Source of the DNA: Chrysogorgia sp. JL179-B06
Taxonomy: Eukaryota > Cnidaria > Anthozoa > Scleralcyonacea > Chrysogorgiidae
NCBI GenBank assembly: GCA_035772405.1
Contig: JAYKKM010000506.1
Span: 165,001-229,000 of the forward strand
Length of the DNA: 64,000 bases
Reading direction: 5' to 3'
Shown here: positions 19,226 through 34,200 of the stretch, one piece after another
Layout of the letters: every line of letters starts with the position of its first letter
Numbering within the stretch: the first letter of the stretch is position 1
Program-made: the position numbers and the translations under genes
The notes under the pieces: generated by a model
The model's input: only the letters and a program-made list of their open reading frames with translations
Databases searched by the model: none
What the model was told of the DNA's origin: nothing

Positions 19226-22200
19226 ATTAATATCTAAGGCACTGTTTAGGTTATATTTTCATATTTTAAGCTTATTTTGACAAGTTGAAAATGGTTGAAA
19301 ATGGTCAAAAAGTTAAGGTTAACCCCTTTACTTTTTGTCCAAATTTGTCCATTTTTGCCAAATTTGTGAATGTCAAAAAATGACTAAATTTACGCTAGTT
19401 TCTGCTCATATTAATATCTAAGGCATTATTTAGGCTATATATCCATATGTTAAGCTTATTTTGACAAGTTAAAAATGGTCGAAAATCGTCAAAAAGTTAA
19501 GGTTAACCCCTTTACTTTTTGACCAAATTTGGCCATTTTGCCATATTTTTGGATCCTCAAAAAATGACTAAATTTACGCTAGTTTCTGCTCATATTAATA
19601 TCTAAGGCATTATCTAGGCTATATTTTCATATTTTAAGCTTATTTTGACAAGTTAAAAATGGTCGAAAATCGTCAAAAAGTTAAGGTTAACCCCTTTACT
19701 TTTAGTCCAAATTTGGCCATTTTTGCCAAATTTTTGCGTGTCAACAAATGACTAAATTTGCGCTAGTTTCTGCTCATATTAATATCTAAGGCATTATTTA
19801 GGCTATATTTTCATATTTTAAGCTTATTTTGACAAGTTAAAAATGGTCGAAAATCGCCAAAAAGTTAACGTTAACCCCTTTACTTTTTGTCCAAATTTGG
19901 CCATTTTTGCCAAATTTTTGGATGTCAAAAAATGACTAAATTTACGCTAGTTTCTGCTCCTATTAATATCTAAGGCATTATTTAGGTTATATTTTCATAT
20001 TCTAAGCTTATTTTGACAAGTTGAAAATGGTTGAAAATCGTCAAAAAGTTAAGGTTAACCCCTTTACTTTTTGTCCATTTTTGCCAAATTTGTGAATGTC
20101 AAAAAATGACTAAATTTACGCTAGTTTCTGCTCATATTAATATCTAAGGCATTATTTAGGCTATATATCCATATGTTAAGCTTATTTTGACAAGTTAAAA
20201 ATGGTCGAAAATCGTCAAAAAGTTAAGGTTAACCCCTTTACTTTTTGACCAAATTTGGCCATTTTTGCCATATTTTGGATCTCAAAAAATGACTAAATTT
20301 ACGCTAGTTTCTGCTCATATTAATATCTAAGGCATTATCTAGGCTATATTTTCATATTTTAAGCTTATTTTGACAAGTTAAAAATGGTCGAAAATCGTCA
20401 AAAAGTTAAGGTTAACCCCTTTACTTTTAGTCCAAATTTGGCCATTTTTGCCAAATTTTTGGATGTCAAAAAATGACTAAATTTACGCTAGTTTCTGCTC
20501 ATATTAATATCTAAGGCATTATTTAGACTATATTTTCATATTTTAAGCTTATTTTGACAAGTTAAAAATGGTCGAAAATCGTCAAAAAGTTAAGGTTAAC
20601 CCCTTTACTTTTTGTCCAAATTTGGCCATTTTTGCCAAATTTTTGCATGTCAACAAATGACTAAATTTACGCTAGTTTCTGCTCATATTAATATCTAAGG
20701 CATTATTTAGGCTATATTTTCATATTTTAAGCTTATTTTGACAAGTTAAAAATGGTCGAAAATCGTCAAAAAGTTAAGGTTAACCCCTTTACTTTTTGTC
20801 CAAATTTGGCCATTTTTGCCAAATATTTGGATGTCAAAAAATGACTAAATTTACGCTAGTTTCTGCCCATATTAATATCTAAGGCATTATTTAGGCTATA
20901 TTTTCATATTTTAAGCTTATTTTGATAAGCTAAAAATGGTCGAAAATCGTCAAAAATTTAAGTTTTGTCCAAATTTGGCCATTTTTGTCATATTTTTGGA
21001 TGTCAAAAAATGACTAAATTTACGCTGGTTTCTGCTCATATTAATATCTAAGGCATTACTTAGGCTATATTTTCATATTTTAAGCTTATTTTGACAAGTT
21101 AAAAATGGTCGAAAATCGTCAAAAAGTTAAGGTTAACCCCTTTACTTTTTGTCCAAATTTTGCCATTTTTGCCATATTTTTGGATGTCAACAAATGACTA
21201 AATTTACGCTAGTTTCTGCTCATATTAATATCTAAGGCATTATTTAGGCTATATTTTCATATTTTAAGCTTATTTAGACAAGTTAAAAATGGTCGAAAAT
21301 CGTCAAAAAGTAAGGTTAACCCCTTTACTTTTTATCCAAATTTGGTCGTTTTTGCCATATTTTTGGATGTCAACAAATGACTAAATTTACGCTGGTTTCT
21401 GCTCATATTAATATCTAAGGCATTACTTAGGCTATATTTTCATATTTTAAGCTTATTTTGACAAGTTAAAAATGGTCGAAAATCGTCAAAAAGTTAAGGT
21501 TAACCCCTTTACTTTTTGTCCAAATTTTTCCATTTTTGCCATATTTTTGGATGTCAACAAATGACTAAATTTACGCTAGTTTCTGCTCATATTAATTTCT
21601 AAGGCATTATTTAGGCTACAATTTCATATTTTCAGCTTATTTTGACAAGTTAAAAATGGTCGTAAATCGCCAAAAAGTTAAGGTTAACCCCTTTACTTTT
21701 TGTCCAAATTTGGCCATTTTTGCCAAATGTTTGGATTTCAAAATTAAAAATGACTAAATTTACGCTAGTTTCTGCTCATATTAATATCTAAGGCATTATT
21801 TCGGCTACATTTTCATATTTTAAGCTTATTTTGACAATTTAAAAATGGTCGAAAATCGTCAAAAAGTTAATGTTATCCCCTTTACTTTTTGTCCAAATTT
21901 GGCCATTTTTGCCAAATTTTTGCATATCAACAAATGATAAATTTACGCTAGTTTCTGATCATATTAATATCTAAGGCATTATTTAGGCTATACTTTCATA
22001 TTTTAAGGTTATTTTGACAAGTTAAAATGGTCGAAAATCGTCAAAAAGTTAAGGTTAACCCCTTTACTTTTTGTCCAAATTTGGCCATTTTTGCCAAATT
22101 TTTACATATCAACAATTGACTAAATTTACGCTAGTTTCTGCTCATATTAATATCTAAGGCATTATTTAGGCTATATTTTCATATTTTAAGCTTATTTTGA

Positions 22201-25200
22201 CAAGTTAAAAATGGTCGAAAATCGTCAAAAAGTTAAGGTTAACCCCTTTTCTTTTTGTCCAAATTTTGCCATTTTTGCCATATTTTTTGGATGTCAACAA
22301 ATGACTAAATTTACGCTAGTTTCTGCTCATATTAATATCTAAGGCATTATTTAGGCTACAATCTCATATTTTCAGCTTATTTTGACAAGTTAAAAATGGT
22401 CGTAAATCGCCAAAAAGTTAAGGTTAACCCCTTTTCTTTTTGTCCAAATTTGGCCATTTTTGCCATATTTTTGGATGTCAACAAATGACTAAATTTACGC
22501 TAGTTTCTGCTCATATTAATATCTAAGGCATTATTTAGGCTACAATTTCATATTTTCAGCTTATTTTGACAAGTTAAAAATGGTCGTAAATCGCCAAAAA
22601 GTTAAGGTTAACCCCTTTACTTTTTGTCCAAATTTGGCCATTTTTGCCAAATGTTTGGATTTCAAAAAATGACTAAATTTACGCTAGTTTCTGCTCATAT
22701 TAATATCTAAGGCATTATTTCGGCTACATTTTCATATTTTAAGCTTATTTTGACAATTTAAAAATGGTCGAAAATCGTCAAAAAGTTAATGTTATCCCCT
22801 TTACTTTTTGTCCAAATTTGGCCATTTTTGCCAAATTTTGCATATCAACAAATGATAATTTACGCTAGTTTCTGATCATATTAATATCTAAGGCATTATT
22901 TAGGCTATACTTTCATATTTTAAGGTTATTTTGACAAGTTAAAATGGTCGAAAATCGTCAAAAAGTTAAGGTTAACCCCTTTACTTTTTGTCCAAATTTG
23001 GCCATTTTTGCCAAATTTTTACATATCAACAATTGACTAAATTTACGCTAGTTTCTGCTCATATTAATATCTAAGGCATTATTTAGGCTATATTTTCATA
23101 TTTTAAGCTTATTTTGACAAGTTAAAAATGGTCGAAAATCGTCAAAAAGTTAAGGTTAACCCCTTTTCTTTTTGTCCAAATTTGGCCATTTTTGCCATAT
23201 TTTTGGATGTCAACAAATTACTAAATTTACGCTAGTTTCTGCTCATATTAATATCTAAGGCATTATTTAGGCTATATTTTCATATTTTAAGCTTATTTTG
23301 ACAAGTTAAAAATGGTCGAAAATCGTCAAAAAGTTAAGGTTAACCCCTTTAATTTTTGTCCAAATTTGGCCGTTTTTGCCATATTTTTGGATGTCAACAA
23401 ATGACTAAATTTACGCTAGTTTCTGCTCATATTAATATCTAAGGCATCATTAAGCTATATTTTCATATTTTAAGCTTATTTTGACAAGTTAAAAATGGTC
23501 GAAAATCGTCAAAAATTAAGGTAACCCCTTTACTTTTTGTCCAAATTTTGCCATTTTTGCCATATTTTTGGATGTCAACAAATGACTAAATTTACGCTAG
23601 TTTCTGCTCATATTAATATCTAAGGCATTATTTAGGCTATATTTTCATATTTTAAGCTTATTTAGACAAGTTAAAAATGGTCGAAAATAGTCAAAAAGTT
23701 AAGGTTATCCCCTATACTTTTTATCCAAATTTTGCCATTTTTGCCATATTTTTGGATGTCAACAAATGACTACATTTACGCTAGTTTCTGCTCATATTAA
23801 TATCTAAGGCATTATTTAGGCTATATTTTCATATTTTAAGCTTATTTTGACAAGTTAAAAAAGGTCGAAAATCGTCAAAAAGTTAAGGTGTGTAACCCCT
23901 TTATTTTTGTCCAAATTTGGCCATTTTTGCCATATTTTTGGATGTAAACAAATGACTAAATTTACGCTAGTTTCTGCTCATATAAATATCTAAGGCATTA
24001 TTTAGGCTATATTTTCATATTTTAAGCTTATTTTGATAAGTTAAAAATGGTCGAAAATCGTCAAAAAGTTCTTAACCTTAACTTTTTATCCAAATTTGGC
24101 CATTTTTGCCATATTTTTGGATGTCAAAAAATGACTAAATTTACGCTAGTTTCTGCTCCTATTAATATCTAAGGCATTATTTAGGTTATATTTTCATATT
24201 TTAAGCTTATTTTGACAAGTTGAAAATGGTTGAAAATCGTCAAAAAGTTAAGGTTAACCCCTTTACTTTTTGTCCAAATTTGGCCATTTTTGCCATATTT
24301 TTGGATGTCAACAAATGACTAAATTTTCGCTAGTTTCTGCTCATATTAATATCTAAGGCATTATTTAGGCTATATTTTCATATTTTAAGCTTATTTTGAC
24401 AAATTAAAAATGGTCGAAAATCGTCAAGAAGTTAAGGTTAACCCCTTTACTTTTTGTCCAAATTTGTCCATTTTTGCCATATTTTTGGATGTCAACAAAT
24501 GACTAAATTTACGCTAGTTTCTGCTCATATTCATATCTAAGGCATTATTTAGGCTATATTTTCATATTTTAAGCTTATTTTGACAATATAAAAATGGTCG
24601 AAAATCGTCAAAAAGTTAAGGTTAACCCCTTTACTTTTTGTCCAAATTTGGCCATTTTTGCCATATTTTTGGATGTCAACAAATGACTAAATTTACGCTA
24701 GTTTCTGCTCATATTAATATCTAAAGCATTATTTAGGCTATATTTTCATATTTTAAGCTTATTTTGACAAGTTAAAAATGGTCGAAAATCGTCAAAAAGT
24801 TAAGGTTAACCCCTTTTCTTTTTGTCCAAATTTGGCCATTTTTGCCATATTTTTGGATGTCAACAAATTACTAAATTTACGCTAGTTTCTGCTCATATTA
24901 ATATCTAAGGCATTATTTAGGCTATATTTTCATATTTTAAGCTTATTTTGACAAGTTAAAAATGGTCGAAAATCGTCAAAAAGTTAAGGGGTTACCTTTA
25001 ATTTTTGTCCAAATTTTGGCCGTTTTTGCCATATTTTTGGATGTCAACAAATGACTAAATTTACGCTAGTTTCTGCTCATATTAATATCTAAGGCATTAT
25101 TTAGGCTATATTTTCATATTTTAAGCTTATTTTGACAAGTTAAAAATGGTCGAAAATCGTCAAATATTAAGGTTAACCCCTTTACTTTTTGTCCAAATTT

Positions 25201-28200
25201 GGCCATTTTTGCCATATTTTTGGATGTTAACAAATGACTAAATTTACGCTAGTTTCTGCTCATATTAATATCTAAGGCATTATTAGGCTACATTTTCATA
25301 TTTTAAGCTTATTTTAACAAGTTAAAAATGGTCGAAAATCGTCAAAAAGTTAAGGTTAACCCCTTTACTTTTTGTCCAAATTTGGCCAATTTTGCCAAAT
25401 TTTTGGATTTCAAAAAATGACTAAATTTACGCTATTTTCTGCTCATATTAATATCTAAGGCATTATTAGGCTATATTTTCATATTTTAAGTTTATTTTGA
25501 CAAGTTAAAAATGGTCGAAAATTGTCAAAAAATTAAGGTTAACCCCTTTACTTTTTGTCCAAATTTGCCATTTTTGCCATATTTTTGGATGTCAACAAAT
25601 GACTAAATTTATGCTAGTTTCTGCTCATATTAATATCTAACGCATTATTAGGCTACATTTTCATAGTTTAAGCTTATTTTGACAAGTTAAAAATGGTCGA
25701 AAATCGTCAAAAAGTTAAGGTTAACCCCTTTACTTTTTGTCCAAATTTGGCCATTTTTGCCAAATTTTTGGATTTCAAAAAATGACTAAATTTACGCTAG
25801 TTTCTGCTCATATTAATATCTAAGGCATTATTTAGACTATATTTTCATATTTTAAGCTTATTTTGACAAGTTAAAAATGGTCGAAAATCGTCAAAAAGTT
25901 AAGGTTAACCCCTTTACTTTTTGTCCAAATTTGGCCATTTTTACCAAATTTTTGCATGTCAACAAATGACTAAATTTACGCTAGTTTCTGCTCATATTAA
26001 TATCTAAGGCATTATTTAGGCTATATTTTCATATTTTAAGCTTATTTTGACAAGTTAAAAATGGTCGAAAATCGTCAAAAAGTTAAGGTTAACCCCTTTA
26101 CTTTTTGTCCAAATTTGGCCATTTTTGCCAAATATTTGGATGTCAAAAAATGACTAAATTTACGCTAGTTTCTGCCCATATTAATATCTAAGGCATTATT
26201 TAGGCTATATTTTCATATTTTAAGCTTATTTTGATAAGCTAAAAATGGTCGAAAATCGTCAAAATGTTAAGGTTAACCTCTTTACTTTTTGTCCAAATTT
26301 TGCCATTTTTGCCATATTTTTGGATGTCAACAAATGACTACATTTACGCTAGTTTCTGCTCATATTAATATCTAAGGCATTATTTAGGCTATATTTTCAT
26401 ATTTTAAGCTTATTTTGACAAGTTAAAAAAGGTCGAAAATTTTACTTTTTACCCTTTACTTTTTGTCCAAATTTGGCCATTTTTGCCAAATTTTTGGATG
26501 TCAAAAAATGACTAAATTTACGCAAGTTTCTGCTCATATTAATATCTAATGCATTATTTATGCTATATTTTCATATTTTAAGCTTATTTTGACAAGTTAA
26601 AAATGGTCGAAAATCGTCAAAAAGTTAAGGTTAACCCTTTACTTTTTGTCCAAATTTGGCCATTTTTGCCAAATTTTTGGATGTCAAAAAATGACTAAAT
26701 TTACGCAAGTTTCTGCTCATATTAATATCTAATGCATTATTTAGGCTATATTTTCATATTTTAAGCTTATTTTGATAAGCTAAAAATGGTCGAAAATCGT
26801 CAAAAAGGTAAGGTTAACCCCTTTACTTTTTGTCCAAATTTGGCCATTTTTGCCATATCTTTGGATGTCAACAAATGACTAAATTTACGCTAGTTTCTGC
26901 TCATATTAATATCTAAGGCATTATTTAGGCTATATTTTCATATTTTCATCTTATTTTGACAAGTTAAAAATGGTCGAAAATCGTCAAAAAGTTAAGGTTA
27001 ACCCCTTTACTTTTTGTCCAAATTTGGCCATTTTTGCCAAATATTTGGATGTCAAAATATGACTAAATTTACGCTAGTTTCTGCTCATATTAATATCTAA
27101 GGCATTATTTAGGCTATATTTTCATATTTTAAGCTTATTTTGACAAGTTAAAAATGGTCGAAAATCGTCAAAAATTTAAGTTTTGTCCAAATTTGGCCAT
27201 TTTTGCCATATTTTTGGATGTCAACAAATGACTAAATTTACGCTAGTTTCTGCTCATATTAATATCTAAGGCATTATTTAGGCTATATTTTCATATTTTA
27301 AGCTTATTTAGACAAGTTAAAAATGGTCGAAAATCGTCAAAAAGTAAGGTTAACCCCTTTAATTTTTGTCCAAATTTGGCCGTTTTTGCCATATTTTTGG
27401 ATGTCAACAAATGACTAAATTTACGCTAGTTTCTGCTCATATTAATATCTAAGGCATCATTAAGCTATATTTTCATATTTTAAGCTTATTTTGACAAGTT
27501 AAAAATGGTCGAAAATCGTCAAAAATTAAGGTAACCCCTTTACTTTTTGTCCAAATTTTGCCATTTTTGCCATATTTTTGGATGTCAACAAATGACTAAA
27601 TTTACGCTAGTTTCTGCTCATATTAATATCTAAGGCATTATTTAGGCTATATTTTCATATTTTAAGCTTATTTAGACAAGTTAAAAATGGTCGAAAATAG
27701 TCAAAAAGTTAAGGTTATCCCCTATACTTTTTATCCAAATTTTGCCATTTTTGCCATATTTTTGGATGTCAACAAATGACTACATTTACGCTAGTTTCTG
27801 CTCATATTAATATCTAAGGCATTATTTAGGCTATATTTTCATATTTTAAGCTTATTTTGACAAGTTAAAAAAGGTCGAAAATCGTCAAAAAGTTAAGGTG
27901 TTAACCCCTTTATTTTTGTCCAAATTTGGCCATTTTTGCCATATTTTTGGATGTAAACAAATGACTAAATTTACGCTAGTTTCTGCTCATATAAATATCT
28001 AAGGCATTATTTAGGCTATATTTTCATATTTTAAGCTTATTTTGATAAGTTAAAAATGGTCGAAAATCGTCAAAAAGTTCTTAACCTTAACTTTTTATCC
28101 AAATTTGGCCATTTTTGCCATATTTTTGGATGTCAAAAAATGACTAAATTTACGCTAGTTTCTGCTCCTATTAATATCTAAGGCATTATTTAGGTTATAT

Positions 28201-31200
28201 TTTCATATTTTAAGCTTATTTTGACAAGTTGAAAATGGTTGAAAATCGTCAAAAAGTTAAGGTTAACCCCTTTACTTTTTGTCCAAATTTGGCCATTTTT
28301 GCCATATTTTTGGATGTCAACAAATGACTAAATTTTCGCTAGTTTCTGCTCATATTAATATCTAAGGCATTATTTAGGCTATATTTTCATATTTTAAGCT
28401 TATTTTGACAAATTAAAAATGGTCGAAAATCGTCAAGAAGTTAAGGTTAACCCCTTTACTTTTTGTCCAAATTTGTCCATTTTTGCCATATTTTTGGATG
28501 TCAACAAATGACTAAATTTACGCTAGTTTCTGCTCATATTCATATCTAAGGCATTATTTAGGCTATATTTTCATATTTTAAGCTTATTTTGACAATATAA
28601 AAATGGTCGAAAATCGTCAAAAAGTTAAGGTTAACCCCTTTACTTTTTGTCCAAATTTGGCCATTTTTGCCATATTTTTGGATGTCAACAAATGACTAAA
28701 TTTACGCTAGTTTCTGCTCATATTAATATCTAAAGCATTATTTAGGCTATATTTTCATATTTTAAGCTTATTTTGACAAGTTAAAAATGGTCGAAAATCG
28801 TCAAAAAGTTAAGGTTAACCCCTTTTCTTTTTGTCCAAATTTGGCCATTTTTGCCATATTTTTGGATGTCAACAAATTACTAAATTTACGCTAGTTTCTG
28901 CTCATATTAATATCTAAGGCATTATTTAGGCTATATTTTCATATTTTAAGCTTATTTTGACAAGTTAAAAATGGTCGAAAATCGTCAAAAAGTTAAGGGG
29001 TTACCCTTTAATTTTTGTCCAAATTTGGCCGTTTTTGCCATATTTTTGGATGTCAACAAATGACTAAATTTACGCTAGTTTCTGCTCATATTAATATCTA
29101 AGGCATTATTTAGGCTATATTTTCATATTTTAAGCTTATTTTGACAAGTTAAAAATGGTCGAAAATCGTCAAATATTAAGGTTAACCCCTTTACTTTTTG
29201 TCCAAATTTGGCCATTTTTGCCATATTTTTGGATGTTAACAAATGACTAAATTTACGCTAGTTTCTGCTCATATTAATATCTAAGGCATTATTAGGCTAC
29301 ATTTTCATATTTTAAGCTTATTTTAACAAGTTAAAAATGGTCGAAAATCGTCAAAAAGTTAAGGTTAACCCCTTTACTTTTTGTCCAAATTTGGCCAATT
29401 TTGCCAAATTTTTGGATTTCAAAAAATGACTAAATTTACGCTATTTTCTGCTCATATTAATATCTAAGGCATTATTAGGCTATATTTTCATATTTTAAGT
29501 TTATTTTGACAAGTTAAAAATGGTCGAAAATTGTCAAAAAATTAAGGTTAACCCCTTTACTTTTTGTCCAAATTTGGCCATTTTTGCCATATTTTTGGAT
29601 GTCAACAAATGACTAAATTTATGCTAGTTTCTGCTCATATTAATATCTAACGCATTATTAGGCTACATTTTCATAGTTTAAGCTTATTTTGACAAGTTAA
29701 AAATGGTCGAAAATCGTCAAAAAGTTAAGGTTAACCCCTTTACTTTTTGTCCAAATTTGGCCATTTTTGCCAAATTTTTGGATTTCAAAAAATGACTAAA
29801 TTTACGCTAGTTTCTGCTCATATTAATATCTAAGGCATTATTTAGACTATATTTTCATATTTTAAGCTTATTTTGACAAGTTAAAAATGGTCGAAAATCG
29901 TCAAAAAGTTAAGGTTAACCCCTTTACTTTTTGTCCAAATTTGGCCATTTTTACCAAATTTTTGCATGTCAACAAATGACTAAATTTACGCTAGTTTCTG
30001 CTCATATTAATATCTAAGGCATTATTTAGGCTATATTTTCATATTTTAAGCTTATTTTGACAAGTTAAAAATGGTCGAAAATCGTCAAAAAGTTAAGGTT
30101 AACCCCTTTACTTTTTGTCCAAATTTGGCCATTTTTGCCAAATATTTGGATGTCAAAAAATGACTAAATTTACGCTAGTTTCTGCCCATATTAATATCTA
30201 AGGCATTATTTAGGCTATATTTTCATATTTTAAGCTTATTTTGATAAGCTAAAAATGGTCGAAAATCGTCAAAATGTTAAGGTTAACCTCTTTACTTTTT
30301 GTCCAAATTTTGCCATTTTTGCCATATTTTTGGATGTCAACAAATGACTACATTTACGCTAGTTTCTGCTCATATTAATATCTAAGGCATTATTTAGGCT
30401 ATATTTTCATATTTTAAGCTTATTTTGACAAGTTAAAAAAGGTCGAAAATTTTACTTTTTACCCTTTACTTTTTGTCCAAATTTGGCCATTTTTGCCAAA
30501 TTTTTGGATGTCAAAAAATGACTAAATTTACGCAAGTTTCTGCTCATATTAATATCTAATGCATTATTTATGCTATATTTTCATATTTTAAGCTTATTTT
30601 GACAAGTTAAAAATGGTCGAAAATCGTCAAAAAGTTAAGGTTAACCCCTTTACTTTTTGTCCAAATTTGGCCATTTTTGCCAAATTTTTGGATGTCAAAA
30701 AATGACTAAATTTACGCAAGTTTCTGCTCATATTAATATCTAATGCATTATTTAGGCTATATTTTCATATTTTAAGCTTATTTTGATAAGCTAAAAATGG
30801 TCGAAAATCGTCAAAAAGGTAAGGTTAACCCCTTTACTTTTTGTCCAAATTTGGCCATTTTTGCCATATCTTTGGATGTCAACAAATGACTAAATTTACG
30901 CTAGTTTCTGCTCATATTAATATCTAAGGCATTATTTAGGCTATATTTTCATATTTTCATCTTATTTTGACAAGTTAAAAATGGTCGAAAATCGTCAAAA
31001 AGTTTAAGGTTAACCCCTTTACTTTTTGTCCAAATTTGGCCATTTTTGCCAAATATTTGGATGTCAAAATATGACTAAATTTACGCTAGTTTCTGCTCAT
31101 ATTAATATCTAAGGCATTATTTAGGCTATATTTTCATATTTTAAGCTTATTTTGACAAGTTAAAAATGGTCGAAAATCGTCAAAAATTTAAGTTTTGTCC

Positions 31201-34200
31201 AAATTTGGCCATTTTTGCCATATTTTTGGATGTCAACAAATGACTAAATTTACGCTAGTTTCTGCTCATATTAATATCTAAGGCATTATTTAGGCTATAT
31301 TTTCATATTTTAAGCTTATTTAGACAAGTTAAAAATGGTCGAAAATCGTCAAAAAGTAAGGTTAACCCCTTTACTTTTTATCCAAATTTGGTCGTTTTTG
31401 CCATATTTTTGGATGTCAACAAATGACTAAATTTACGCTGGTTTCTGCTCATATTAATATCTAAGGCATTACTTAGGCTATATTTTCATATTTTAAGGTT
31501 ATTTTGACAAGTTAAAAATGGTCGAAAATCGTCAAAAAGTTAAGGTTAACCCCTTTACTTTTTGTCCAAATTTTGCCATTTTTGCCATATTTTTGGATGT
31601 CAACAAATGACTAAATTTACGCTAGTTTCTGCTCATATTAATATCTAAGGCATTATTTAGGCTACAATTTCATATTTTCAGCTTATTTTGACAAGTTAAA
31701 AATCGTCGTAAATCGCCAAAAAGTTAAGGTTAACCCCTTTACTTTTTGTCCAAATTTGGCCATTTTTGCCAAATGTTTGCATATCAACAAATGATAAATT
31801 TACGCTAGTTTCTGATCATATTAATATCTAAGGCATTATTTAGGCTATATTTTCATATTTTAAGCTTATTTTGACAAGTTAAAAAAGGTCGAAAATCGTC
31901 AAAAAGTTAAGGTGTTAACCCCTTTACTTTTGTCCAAATTTGGCCATTTTTGCCATATTTTTGGATGTAAACAAATGACTAAATTTACGCTAGTTTCTGC
32001 TCATATAAATATCTAAGGCATTATTTAGGCTATATTTTCATATTTTAAGCTTATTTTGATAAGTTAAAAATGGTCGAAAATCGTCAAAAAGTTCTTAACC
32101 TTAACTTTTTATCCAAATTTGGCCATTTTTGCCATATTTTTGGATGTTAACAAATGACTAAATTTACGCTAGTTTCTGCTCATATTAATATCTAAGGCAT
32201 TATTAGGCTACATTTTCATATTTTAAGCTTATTTTGACAAGTTAAAAATGGTCGAAAATCGTCAAAAAGTTAAGGTTAACCCCTTTACTTTTTGTCCAAA
32301 TTTGGCCATTTTTGCCATATTTTGGATCTCAAAAACTGACTAAATTTACGCTAGTTTCTGCTCATATTAATATCTAAGGCATTATTTAGGCTATATTTTC
32401 ATATTTTAAGCTTATTTTGACAAGTTAAAAATGGTCGAAAATCGCCAAAAAGTTAACGTTAACCCCTTTACTTTTTGTCCAAATTTGGCCATTTTTGCCA
32501 AATTTTTGGATTTCAAAAAATTACTAAATTTACGCTAGTTTCTGCTCATATTAATATCTAAGGCATTATTTAGACTATATTTTCATATTTTAAGCTTATT
32601 TTGACAAGTTAAAAATGCTCGAAAATCGTCAAAAAGTTAAGGTTAACCCCTTTACTTTTTGTCCAAATTTGGCCATTTTTGCCAAATTTTTGCATGTCAA
32701 CAAATGACTAAATTTACGCTAGTTTCTGCTCATATTAATATCTAAGGCATTATTTAGGCTATATTTTCATATTTTAAGCTTATTTTGACAAGTTAAAAAT
32801 GGTCGAAAATCGTCAAAAAGTTTAAGGTTAACCCCTTTACTTTTTTGTCCAAATTTGGCCATTTTTGCCAAATATTTGGATTGTCAAAAAATGACTAAAT
32901 TTACGCTAGTTTCTGCTCATATTAATATCTAAGGCATTATTTAGGCTATATTTTCATATTTTAAGCTTATTTTGACAAGTTAAAAAAGGACGAAAATTTT
33001 ACTTTTTACCGTTTACTTTTTGTCCAAATTTGGCCATTTTTGCCAAATTTTTGGATGTCAAAAAATGACTAAATTTACGCACGTTTCTGCTCATATTAAT
33101 ATCTAATGCATTATTTAGGCTATATTTTCATATTTTAAGCTTATTTTAATAAGTTAAAAATGGGTCGAAAATCGTCAAAAAGGTAAGGTTAACCCCTTTA
33201 CTTTTTGTCCAAATTTGGCCATTTTTGCCATATCTTTGGATGTCAACAAATGACTAAATTTACGCTAGTTTCTGCTCATATTAATATCTAAGGCATTATT
33301 TAGGCTATATTTTCATATTTTAATCTTATTTTGACAAGTTAAAAATGGTCGAAAATCGTCAAAAAGTTAAGGTTAACCCCTTTACTTTTTGTCGAAATTT
33401 GGCCATTTTTGCCAAATATTTGGATGTCAAAATATGACTAAATTTACGCTAGTTTCTGCTCATATTACTATCTAAGGCATTATTTAGGCTATATTTTCAT
33501 ATTTTAAGCTTATTTTGACAAGTTAAAAATGGTCGAAAATCGTCAAAAATTTAAGTTTTGTCCAAATTTGGCCATTTTTGTCATATTTTTGGATGTCAAA
33601 AAATGACTAAATTTACGCTGGTTTCTGCTCATATTAATATCTAAGGCATTATTTAGGCTATATTTTCATATTTTAAGCGTATTTTAATAAGTTAAAAATG
33701 GGTCGAAAATCGTCAAAAAGGTAAGGTTAACCCCTTTACTTTTTGTCCAAATTTGGCCATTTTTGCCATATCTTTGGATGTCAACAAATGACTAAATTTA
33801 CGCTAGTTTCTGCTCATATTAATATCTAAGGCATTATTTAGGCTATATTTTCATATTTTAATCTTATTTTGACAAGTTAAAAATGGTCGAAAATCGTCAA
33901 AAAGTTAAGGTTAACCCCTTTACTTTTTGTCCAAATTTTGCCATTTTTGCCATATTTTTGGATGTCAACAAATGACTAAATTTACGCTAGTTTCTGCTCA
34001 TATTAATATCTAAGGCATTATTTAGGCTATATTTTCATATTTTAAGCTTATTTAGACAAGTTAAAAATGGTCGAAAATCGTCAAAAAGTAAGGTTAACCC
34101 CTTTACTTTTTATCCAAATTTGGTCGTTTTTGCCATATTTTTGGATGTCAACAAATGACTAAATTTACGCTGGTTTCTGCTCATATTAATATCTAAGGCA